DNA from: Chloromonas sp. AAM2
Taxonomy: Eukaryota; Chlorophyta; Chlorophyceae; Chlamydomonadales; Chlamydomonadaceae
Assembly: GCA_004335635.1 (NCBI GenBank)
Contig: QAXH01002022.1
Span: forward strand, 877-60,349
DNA length: 59,473 nucleotides
Direction of reading: 5' to 3'
A program made the translations under genes and the position numbers. Below the pieces are notes generated by a model. It did not search any database, was not told the DNA's origin, and saw only the letters and a list, made by a program, of their open reading frames with translations. Positions 36,001 to 44,071 of this stretch are shown piece after piece. Every line of letters begins with the position of its first letter. Position 1 is the first letter of the stretch.

Positions 36001-38184
36001 CAGCAATCGAATCACATACAAATTGGATTGGACAAGCCTGGCATCACAGGCCACTCATGCTTCAGTGCTACAGCGGTTTTCACTCTTCCGGCACAGCTTG
36101 CCTGATGCACTGACAACTGCCCCATTCCTTTCTGCCCTGCCAAGGCCTTCATACGAACAGAACCACGCCATGCCGTTCCTGTATTCTAGTCGGAAATAAA
36201 ATCCAAAATAATTGAAGGACAGGCCTTTACATAAACAAACCACACACACCTTGTGCATGTGGTCATTTGTTGGCACTCACTTGGTCTTGAAGCTATTGGA
36301 CACCCAGACACACAACGCAAGATTGGCCGCCAGTGCAACCGCGAGGATGTACATGCATGCCTGCGCATGTCAGCACAACTGTCTATCGTGTGACATCCAT
36401 GCTGAGATCTAGCCATGACAATGTCACTGTACGTCACGCTTGGCTGGCATGCAACTCCGTGCTATACATCTTCAGGTGTAAACCATGCCTGCAGAGCATG
36501 GCTTGTACGTGTGGGCGACTTGCTATCTGTCGTGCTTCCGGACTGGTGTCCATGGTGCATGCAGTAGCGTCAGCGCACCAGGAAAAACGTGTATCCCCGG
36601 GACGACATGAACTGGTTGAGCGAAATCCAGCTAAAAATCTGCCAGGCCTTGTTAGTTGGGTCAATGTCCCATCCGTAGTAAGGGTTGACCTGCAAATATT
36701 GATCAGGTCAAATTCATGGCTCAACAAGATGGCAACACGGGCATGCACACCCAAGTAAGACAAAGTGGCAATGCCTTCATGCACAGCTAACAGCCCCCGG
36801 CCAGGACATGATCACTCGCATGCGCATGCATGGCGCACACGGGCCGCTACAGCCTCTCTCAACATTTTGCAAGTGGCAACGCATTGTTTGCACCGAACCA
36901 CATGGTGCACTAGCCATTATGTTCTCCGCTTCCACTCTGCCTACATTCACTGCCTACTATGGTAAGCAGCTGCAACCACTCACAATCAGTAGGAAGACCT
37001 GGACCCAGTCCAGAAGCAACCTGCATGGGGCAGGAAGCACACACCACACTCACTTAGTCATGGGGCATGGCAGGTGCATCACATGGACTTCATGGTATGG
37101 CAGGTGCATCACGTGGACTTCATGGCATGGCAGGTGCATCACATGGACTTCATGGCATGCAGTCGACCTCATGCTGGCTTATATGCATGGGGCTGCATGC
37201 AGTCTTGTTTTCTATCAGGCGCCTCTTTATATCGTTGTTGTCCGATGAATAGGGCTAGGGCAGAAGTTCATCAAATTGCTTTGTACGATTGACCCAATCA
37301 ATGAACAAAAAAACATGCAATGGCTCATTCATGACTCATACAGATTGACTTTGAGTGTTTTTGTCCTCAGTTGTAGGACACATCCCTTATGCGCATTGCG
37401 CGCATCGACACGGATGTAAAAAGAAAACAATGGCGGCATGTGGGGCTTTCCAACCAACCTGAAGGTGACGAACGCCTTGCCAGGAGCCTTCTCCTTGGAG
37501 ACCCTGCAGTGGTGACATGCGGCTCACAAAAGCTTAGCGATAGAGGCGAGATAGCTCTAGAGAAAGAAAAGAAAAGGATAGCGGCGTGTGGCATCCTCCT
37601 GACAACTTGAGCCTGAGCTTGATAGCATGCTTGGTCTGTTTTGAGCTGCCCTCGCACTAGAGACCAAAGGTCAGGTTGTTTGGAGGACATCAAGCAGTCC
37701 AACTTTGAAAAGTGGCCTTGGCATGAGCATAAGTCTCTAGTCCAACGTCTTGTGGCAGTAGACAAGTGCGTGGCTTGCACACTTAGTCACCGCACCACCG
37801 TTGTGCGTTACATCAAAACCTAGTCGCACTTATAGGTTAGTCGAAGCTTGTGCTGTTCAATGTCTCAATCGCAATGGTTAAGCCTTGGCGATGTCCTAAT
37901 GGTTAAGCATCCTGGGTTTCAGGCCCTGTGTGGCCTGCTGCAGCCTTCATTGTCAGGAACTTGCCGTCTTGGTTCCTTGAGTGAGTGAGACAAGCATCTG
38001 TGTTGCATCGTTGCTGCTTGTGCATGCACGTCACTCACGCCCACTTGTGTCCTGTGCAAGCCTGGGGACGACGCCACTTTGTGTCCTTGCTTTTGCTCTT
38101 GCAAGTCACTTACGTGAAAAGGACTCCAAACAGTCCTCCTTCCACGCCCATGTTTGGCTGGTCCTCGGCATCATCGTGCTGCAT
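12066..38184 (-). CDS. TmcB-like (tiny macrocysts B family) giant PAS-domain membrane protein, ~62 exons
   Basis: Multipass protein of ~2219 residues (6660 coding nt), probably a sensor. The family is named for Dictyostelium tmcB and is expanded in green algae; its ligand is unknown. Approximate layout: residues 1-330 membrane segments (FEHVWPIAVLRVFSLVFYQV); 330-560 TPR-like region (IWWSSFLIDVRGSYQSGYVA, RFCIFVREQEHTQKAS); 565-680 first PAS (FGYSQKAELVGKN, VPPPFSHNH, VSGIGED); 690-1050 further PAS-like units (VMVTDDKGRIGHVSS, PPPWSCRSG); ~1055-1400 soluble (PGMSWRVGV, VELWRADLLSGVLEVD, GPMHTVKL); acidic stretches near 1414-1453 and 1768-1793; membrane segments near 1480-1503, 1733-1750, 1912-1930 and 2132-2157; C-terminal ERRRIAELLSH, LPSDIDVESMVTEALG. 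Exons: 38114-38184, 36984-37020, 36579-36689, 36281-36360, 35883-35994, 35518-35572, 35134-35278, 34885-34912, 34312-34553, 33852-33965, 32616-32865, 32212-32363, 31739-31859, 31586-31615, 31283-31305, 31109-31160, 30853-30923, 30592-30653, 30283-30329, 29813-29905, 29266-29408, 28894-29033, 28661-28703, 27985-28244, 27323-27570, 26993-27121, 26730-26789, 26216-26451, 25596-25797, 25304-25445, 24774-24994, 24397-24582, 23958-24041, 23528-23566, 23041-23251, 22536-22655, 21929-21968, 21629-21665, 21216-21287, 20792-20857, 20287-20333, 19849-19978, 19542-19555, 19117-19179, 18767-18793, 18357-18441, 17961-18050, 17616-17666, 17312-17488, 17047-17088, 16723-16800, 16119-16317, 15583-15739, 15093-15183, 14499-14654, 14122-14156, 13782-13854, 13465-13558, 13059-13141, 12795-12890, 12417-12569, 12066-12209. 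Uncertain points: the start (an upstream exon is possible), a likely missed short exon after exon 1, the donor at 17616, and the donor choice in exon 20792-20857. No cyclase or kinase domain was seen. Confidence 0.86.
13621..13662. repeat. (TG)n microsatellite
   Basis: An uninterrupted run of 21 TG units lies in the TmcB-gene intron between exons 13782-13854 and 13465-13558. Confidence 0.9.
17510..17571. repeat. ~60-bp dispersed repeat, copy 1 (TmcB intron)
   Basis: It shares TTATGCGCATTGC, a following ATCGACA and a following GTAAAA block with 37359-37421 in the same orientation. Both copies are in introns of the TmcB-like gene, about 20 kb apart. Function and class are unknown. Confidence 0.5.
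21427..21512. repeat. ~86-bp repeat within TmcB introns, copy 1
   Basis: It resembles 22152-22236 in the same orientation, at an estimated 75% identity. Shared blocks are TCTCTCCAAG and ACTGGTAGCAGGGT. The two copies lie in neighbouring introns, flanking the exons 21629-21665 and 21929-21968. Confidence 0.5.
21823..21897. repeat. ~70-bp dispersed repeat, copy A (TmcB intron)
   Basis: It contains AGGGTAGGTCAGGGCGGTAC followed by a CCTGATGTAAA end. It matches 40103-40170 closely and 57361-57412 more weakly. A pyrimidine-rich stretch precedes it. Confidence 0.6.
22152..22236. repeat. ~86-bp repeat within TmcB introns, copy 2
   Basis: Partner of 21427-21512, 720 bp away. Neither copy encodes anything that fits the TmcB reading frame, so this looks like an intronic duplication or two inserts of one short element. 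Confidence 0.5.
30033..30071. repeat. (CAAG)n microsatellite
   Basis: About nine CAAG units lie in the TmcB intron between exons 30283-30329 and 29813-29905. Confidence 0.85.
33340..33574. mobile_element. piggyBac-like foldback MITE in a TmcB intron
   Basis: A 235-bp element that is almost entirely one inverted repeat: two arms of ~105-115 nt around a ~12-nt loop near 33446-33457. The tips are CCCTAGTCGTACAAGG and its exact reverse complement. Each is flanked by TTAA (33336-33339 and 33575-33578), the target site that piggyBac transposases duplicate; CCCTAG tips are also typical of piggyBac. The right arm carries an extra ~11 nt from a local GCCGTTA duplication, and there are a few mismatches. 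It encodes no protein, so it would need a transposase from elsewhere. It lies between exons 33852-33965 and 32616-32865, so the TmcB pre-mRNA should form a long hairpin there. Confidence 0.85.
37066..37160. repeat. 30-bp tandem repeat, three copies
   Basis: Three consecutive units begin GGCAGGTGCATCAC and continue TGGACTTCATGG, differing at one or two bases. They lie in intron 1 of the TmcB-like gene. The open frame across them is a by-product of a unit length divisible by three. Confidence 0.85.
37359..37421. repeat. ~60-bp dispersed repeat, copy 2 (TmcB intron 1)
   Basis: Partner of 17510-17571, sharing TTATGCGCATTGC and ATCGACA. The surrounding sequence is not clearly related. Confidence 0.5.
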
Positions 38185-40102
38185 GGCTTGACGACTCTCA
38201 CTGCAAAACGCGCAAGCACAGGTCTAGTCTGCTGATGCGTGTATGGCGCCATGTGTGCCATGCAACATGAGCATGGGCTCAGGCAAGGAAGTTCAGTATT
38301 GCATTCCAGGAGGTCCAAGCCTGGTCCAGATGCCGCAAACGGCCCATATCAGCCATGGTGGCTTGTGCCCCAGATGGTATCGTCGTGCAGGCACCGCGGC
38401 ATCGGATCTGTGCGATCTGGGGTGAGTGTCACTTGTGTTGCGAGCTGCAGAAATGATATTGCATGCAAAGTGCGGTGGGAGACAGACACGAGGCTGTAGA
38501 AAGCGTGAGAGTGCGGGGTGCTGATGGATGCAACAAGCTGTGCGAAACATTGGATTTTGGAAAGACATAACAGTAAGGCTCGGTATGAAACAGGAGGGAG
38601 CAGCTCTAGACCATCTTGCGTGGTCGCACTCCACAGGGTTCAGCGATGGTTCAAAGGGGTTCGTTCTCAGAATGTTGGGCTGGGCGAAACGATTATTCAG
38701 AGGCTCGTGATTGCGTGCTGGGATACAAACACGAACACAACTCAAGGCTCAAGGCTGGGCAATGGACATCAGCAGGGCAGGGTACGACTGTAATGCCGGA
38801 GTGGGATGATGCCAGATGTTCCGTAATTTCTGCACAAACAGAGGAACGCACCTGTCCACGGCAGAGCCCAAGCTCCCCGTGTCACTTTTGCCCATCTCTG
38901 ACATTCTGCTACGAAGTGTTTGCTGGAGGGGCCTCCTCCTCGCCGCTTGGGCTGGGTCCCGGCGAAATCAATGCTATATCGGGAAGCTAAACACCTCTCG
39001 TCACCCGAAGACCGTCATCGGTTCATCCTAGACGTAGCATGAGCTCGTACGCTGTGTGTACACCACGGGCCAAGCTGCCAAACCCTTGGCTGCGCGGCTG
39101 CACACCACAGATGACAATTTGTATGCAGTATTTGCCTAAATCAAACTGCGACTTCCTGTAACAGGATTCGGGGAACAGGGAATGCATGCCGAATGTCACG
39201 TGATGAGCGTCCCTTCCCGTTCCCGTACGTACTGATCTATGACTTCAATCGCCCCACCAGGCGCCCCATAAGGCGACTGGGAAACCAACAGGGTACCGGG
39301 ATAGCTGCCCATGCTTCAGGGTGGAAGCAGCCTTCAAAAGCATTGCAAGGCATTCCCAGGCGCTGTACAATCGCGGATACGAAAACATCGGTTTCATTTT
39401 CTGCAGATGTCAAGGCAGGTCGTCAGGTGTCAAGGCAGTCAAGCTACGTTGGTTCAGCTTCTGATACCGCATATCTGCGAGTGCCTAGCAGCCTGTAGGT
39501 GATTGTGGTACTCATGGTGTGGGTTAGGACCGACCCCGTAAGCCGACAATGGCGCGTTTCTGGGGTGCGGCTTCTAGAACTTGCGCGCAAGACCAGAGGT
39601 TGCGGAGTTTGTCACGAGAGCCTTGGATCCCTGTTACGCGTGTCCGCTAGCCTAGGCAAATAAGAGATCATTAGAGTAGAGGCATCTGAAGGCCCGGCAC
39701 CTACAAAGTACCCCAGCGCAGCAAAGCGTGCCAGTGCCCAGAAAACCCATACATCATGCTCAGGCCGAGCGTGCATCACCCCTGCCCAGCATGGGCCAGG
39801 GTGGTACAGATGACTCAAGTCCTCAAGTCCCAGCGCACCGTCTGGCGCCATGCAAACTAGTAAGTTGTTTTACATCTCATCCTGGATTTTAAAAAAAAGT
39901 CTTTTTTGTGGTATGTTACGTTACTGCAATGGTCGCAGGGTGCTGATAAGGACGAACTTGCGTCATGGGACCAAGTTCAGCATCCAACCCGCATGTGCTT
40001 ATGTCCACCTTGCATTGTTCAACCGACCGTGACAGTCAGTGACCCGGGTGACGGCGGGGCTTTCGGGCTTTGTACCAGCAGCAGCCCAACGCGAACTTTG
40101 AA

Positions 40103-40170
40103 CTTCTTTCTCAGGGTAGGTCAGGGCGGTACACATCCTGACCCGTGTCATGTGATTTCCCTGATGTAAA
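40103..40170. repeat. ~70-bp dispersed repeat, copy B
   Basis: A close match to 21823-21897, sharing the AGGGTAGGTCAGGGCGGTAC block and a CCTGATGTAAAT end. The TAGGTCAGGG start after a T-rich run is common to both. Confidence 0.6.
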
Positions 40171-40856
40171 TTTGCCTTTAATGACGGGCTACTTGACCAA
40201 GGAGGTGAAAGTGGCTGCGTGACAGGTTTCACAAAAACACTGCTTCTCTCAAGACTTCTGTGTCGTTACTGACTCGAGTACAAGACCGATAACCCCCCGT
40301 AGTCCTTACAGATCCATGCTGACTGTGCTGCGACCAATCATACACCGAGCTTCACGCATGCAGGCGCTGTGGTGTACCTGCACTGTGCCGTCCGTACACA
40401 GGGTTAGGCTTGGTCGCTTGGCTTAAATTTCTGGCTTTCCTTATGCCCCAGCCTGCTTCATGCCACTTTTTTTTACCTTGCGCTTTGTTGCTGACTACAC
40501 AATTGAAAAGCACCTGACTGTTGCCACACGCACACGTTGACCCTGACGACCCTGCTGGTTTTACAGCGCTCATTTCATCAGCAGGCAAGCTTCTGATATC
40601 AACACGCCTGACAAACAGGCCCCTGAGGGGAGTGTTTGTCACCAGCATCTTGGTGTGTTGGTCCGCAACCAAAGTGATCTCAATTTTGAAACGAGTGACG
40701 GCGACGCCCATGGGAAGCTGTGCAGAAGCTGGCTCAGGTCCTAAGGCGAAGTCGCACCAACATATACAAGAGCGGACAAGAGCACGACTCCAGAAGTGGC
40801 AATGCACCGTCTACCACAACACGCGATGTCTACCCCGCTGTTCACCCCAAGTGCGG

Positions 40857-40858
<2 letters not shown>

Positions 40859-40897
<39 letters not shown>

Positions 40898-40910
40898 ACA
40901 CACACACACA
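40859..40910. repeat. (CA)n microsatellite
   Basis: About 26 CA units with one interruption (CATA). It lies ~50 bp before a copy of the 25-bp inverted repeat. Confidence 0.9.
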
Positions 40911-40927
40911 TGTTTTGCTGACACACA

Positions 40928-41245
40928 ATGGTTGCGGTATTACAGATCTATTCACACAAACTGTCCCAGAACTGGCAAACTTCTTTTTTTGCTGTCCTGA
41001 TGCCTGCGTTATTCAAATATACGTCACAGAAAACCCAACAAGACACGATGATGTCGTGTGCAAGCCCTGATGACGGAGGCAGAAACCTAGCAAAGCTATT
41101 CCAAAAGGCACTTGCGTATGACCCTGACCTACCTACGCCAATCGTCGCTGCATCCCTCCGTCTGACTGAAGCTGGTCACCTCGTCCTGGAGCTAACGCCC
41201 TGCCAACCCTATAAGATGATCGGATACTGGGACGATCGGAAATAG
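40928..41245 (+). CDS. Unrecognised ORF fragment, possibly transposon-derived
   Basis: A 105-codon open frame whose second half (about residues 47-105) has protein-like composition, for example GGRNLAKLFQKALAY and LRLTEAGHLVLELTP, unlike the surrounding low-complexity frames. It overlaps a copy of the 25-bp repeat (40961-40980), and another copy in opposite orientation follows at 41399. It could therefore be an internal piece of the element that spreads that repeat. No family was recognised and no splice partners were found. A chance ORF remains quite possible. Confidence 0.2.
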   Translation: MVAVLQIYSHKLSQNWQTSFFAVLMPALFKYTSQKTQQDTMMSCASPDDGGRNLAKLFQKALAYDPDLPTPIVAASLRLTEAGHLVLELTPCQPYKMIGYWDDRK

Positions 41246-41416
41246 GGCATGTCACTGTGTCGTGACGAGACCGCTAGATCACAACGTTTTACAGGGTGGG
41301 GGTGTGGATGCGGGGCCCAGGGGCGCTTTTATATACCCCGGCACATCAACAATAACACCATAGTAGAGCGCAAAGGACTTACAATCAGAGAAAAAGATGT
41401 TTGCCAGTTCCGGAAC
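40961..41416. mobile_element. Third inverted-repeat pair (40961-40980 and 41399-41416)
   Basis: CTGTCCCAGAACTGGCAAAC on the left and GTTTGCCAGTTCCGGAAC on the right are opposite copies of the repeat seen at 758/1026. Here the T-rich side of the left copy points inward, the reverse of the first pair. These may be ends of two separate elements and not the two ends of one. Confidence 0.4.
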
Positions 41417-42256
41417 AAACCTGGGAATACCGCCATGAACCAGTGTTGGTAATGGGTGTTGTAGCAAGTCTAAGCCCCAACCCGTCACCACTATCGTCTA
41501 CCAACATATGGCACCTCACCACAGTCTCACACAACACTAGTCATGACCAGGTCACCACACATCATCAACATCTCAGTCACATCCCACAAGAATTGACCTA
41601 TCTAACGTCATTCCTATCTACCGTCATACACAGAAACTGTGCACGGTCATTATGCAAAACAGGCATTTCCTTGCCTGGCCGCACAAGCATGCGGCACAGC
41701 ATTGGCAAAAAGTTGCCGCAATTCGCAGTGAAACCCAAACGGCCACTAAGATGAAGTTGGCACAGTGCTAATGTTTACCCAACCAGACCGATGCATAGGC
41801 TGCCAGGAAAGCAATACTCTATGCCCTATGTCATGCATGGTGCCGCCGAGCGGAATATTAGCCCATGCCATGTTGACGGCCATGCTGGACCTCTTTGGCT
41901 TCCACCTGCTACTACCATTACGGCCCCATCTTCATACCAATAGGGCGACCGCCATGCAACTGCATGCCATGCAAGTGACATGCCAGATGTGCCTGTTGGA
42001 CAAGCCCAACTACACAGCAGGCAGCAGGCTGAGGCGCTTGCACAGCTACAAGGTCAGGACATACCCACAACTTTGATACGAGCTTTTTTCCAACCCAATC
42101 AGGTCACCATATGGCCACCTTGCCTACGATTGTTGCCGGTCACCCTTTGCCGCAAGGACGCAGGCAATGTTGCATGGCATGGACAGGTGTTTGTGAACAC
42201 CAGAAGCTGCTGTGACTGTTGTCAGACAGCAGCATCTGGCCCAGTATAGATCACAA

Positions 42257-42343
42257 GAGGGGAGGGATTCCAACCCGTCCAACCTACATGCGAAGGGGAT
42301 TGCGATACACCGGGACAGTAATGGTGGTGGCCAACCCCTCGAG
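42257..42343. repeat. 87-bp dispersed repeat, copy 2
   Basis: Partner of 10579-10665, ending at the shared CTCGAG. The similarity does not extend past it. Confidence 0.55.
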
Positions 42344-42929
42344 TTGGCAATTCCTGGGCCTGCTAAATAAAAGTTCTGCAATCTGCAAGCGGGCAAAACT
42401 GCTCCAACCTGATTATTACGTCTGATCAAACCCTGCTTAAGTTTTCTGTTGGGAGCATCATTATGCTTTGTATCCAACCATTCCTTTGCTTGGCAAATGT
42501 GTGCCCAGCCAGTGGCTGAATCATTTGTTGCAAAGGAGTTCAGCCAAGGGGTGGGCAGTGTTCGCCGTATGATACCTAAACAATATGGAATTGCGGGAAA
42601 GCCTGTCGGGACATGCTCATGCATCCTTCAGTATTGATGCGTTTGAAAAGGAACATCTGCTAGCCTGACGTGACAAGCGCACTTTTATCAGAAGGCTGAG
42701 TGGAACCCTGCTGCACAACTAATTCACGTGCTATGCACCCACATGCACCCACATGAACCTTTCCTTTGCTCGACTCTCCTTGTGTTGCCGCTGGAAAGTG
42801 GTATCGGCTGGCGAGGCGTTCACATGCATATGCTGGTGCAGACTTTGGTGCGTATGTACTTATTTGGCTAGCACCGGCCAAGTGGATGGAGGCAATTTCA
42901 TGAGACGCTTAAGCGGATGGACAGGGGCC

Positions 42930-43050
42930 TCAGTATTGATGCGTGGAGAGCTGGATACTGGAGCATGGAGAGCACAAAAGTAAAAGCAGAATACGTGGTT
43001 CTTAGCAGCGCACTTTCTAACAACGGTGGAGATGCTAACACCCTGTGAGC
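42930..43050 (+). pseudogene. Possible Ty1/copia retrotransposon RNase H remnant
   Basis: One plus frame near 42955-43010 reads YWSMESTKVKAEYVVLSSA, which resembles the copia RNase H motif (ST-x-AEY-x-ALS-x-A). Stops and frame changes break the sequence on both sides. No LTRs, integrase or reverse transcriptase block was found. If real, it is a heavily decayed fragment. Confidence 0.3.
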
Positions 43051-43324
43051 TGTTCCGGCATGTGTGATCCTGTCGTGAGGCGCTGTGAAGAGGCAACCCA
43101 GCTGTGGCGCCATCTTCGCTCTACCGGTAAACAGCCTTGTGTTCGCCCGGCCAAGGCACACCATGGGTGTTTTCTAGAAGGCTAAACACAGGCTAATCCT
43201 GAGCACTTGCCGTGACGTAGCAGTCATGCCTGCGTTGACACGCCACTGCCTGAGAGATACATGCTGCATACATGGATGTGAAGGCTGGTGCTCGTCATTT
43301 GCTTTGCTTGTGATCTTCGCCCGT

Positions 43325-43438
43325 GGGATGCGCGGCGCCCCACCCACCAGACCGCCTGCGGCGACCCGCGCGCTGTGCCCATGGATGCGCGGCGCCCCAC
43401 CCACCAGACCGCCTGCGGCGACCCGCGCGCTGTGCCCA
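43325..43438. repeat. 57-bp tandem repeat, two copies, GC-rich
   Basis: Two identical 57-bp units starting near 43328 and 43385 contain GCGGCGCCCCACCCACCAGA and several CpG and GCGCGC steps. Identity is essentially complete, so the duplication is recent or maintained. Because 57 is divisible by three, all frames stay open and produce misleading ORFs. Confidence 0.85.
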
Positions 43439-43529
43439 ACACACTCATTCCTTTTGCATGGCGCATGGAGTTGCTTGCGACTCTTATTGCACCTGCCATT
43501 CCTTCATCTCCAAAACGTACTCCTCCCTG

Positions 43530-43605
43530 TGCCCGCTTCCCACTGCGCGCTTCCCACTGCCCGCTTCCCACTGCCCGCTTCCCACTGCGCGCTTCCCACT
43601 GCGCT
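43530..43605. repeat. 14-bp tandem repeat, about five copies
   Basis: Units of TGCCCGCTTCCCAC, alternating with TGCGCGCTTCCCAC, run head to tail. They lie ~90 bp from the 57-bp array in the same GC-rich pocket. Confidence 0.85.
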
Positions 43606-44071
43606 GCAAAATGCTCTCAGCCGCATGCATAGGGACTGACGCCTGATGCTGAATTGCCCCTGGTGCTCTCATCTGACAGCAATGCCCCTGTACTGCGCAC
43701 TCTTGGTGAAGAAGTCCGAGTGAACAGGCTGCAGGCAATGCAGTCCACACACGCACAGTCGAGTGAAACTTTTGCATCTTCTTAGGCTGTAGTGAGGAGG
43801 GGCTTGGGTGGCCCAGTGCCAATTTGATTTGCACCCTGATACCAACGAGCCTTCTTGGCTTGGTGCATACCGTCGGTCCAACCATGATAAGCCATGTAAT
43901 GATGATGATGATGATTAATAAAGTGGACCGCACACATTGGGACAGCTCATGCATGAAGCACATGGGCACATGGCAATGCACGCATGTGTGGAGATGCCAC
44001 CTGCACATGCGATGATGCACCGGGGCACATAGCACCATGCTTGCTGCCCCTGGCATGCTTGTTGTGCCCAC

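Larger units (their letters stand above)
38185..44071. other. Repeat-rich intergenic region between TmcB-like gene and cysteine oxidase gene
   Basis: Nearly 6 kb with no recognisable cellular gene. It should hold the TmcB promoter (just above 38184) and the unresolved 3' end of the cysteine oxidase gene. The rest is repeats: copies of the 25-bp inverted repeat (40961, 41399), a CA microsatellite, the 87-bp and ~70-bp dispersed repeats, a possible copia remnant near 42930, and two GC-rich tandem arrays near 43.3-43.6 kb. From 38185 to 40100 nothing was recognised. Confidence 0.6.

Noticed and set aside
37066..37160. Spaced repeats considered as a CRISPR-like array
   Set aside because: The units are directly tandem with no spacers, in an intron of a eukaryotic gene.
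37870..37940. tRNA-like segment with two AATGGTTAAGC copies
   Set aside because: No clover-leaf with paired acceptor ends could be drawn, and the expected T-arm is missing.
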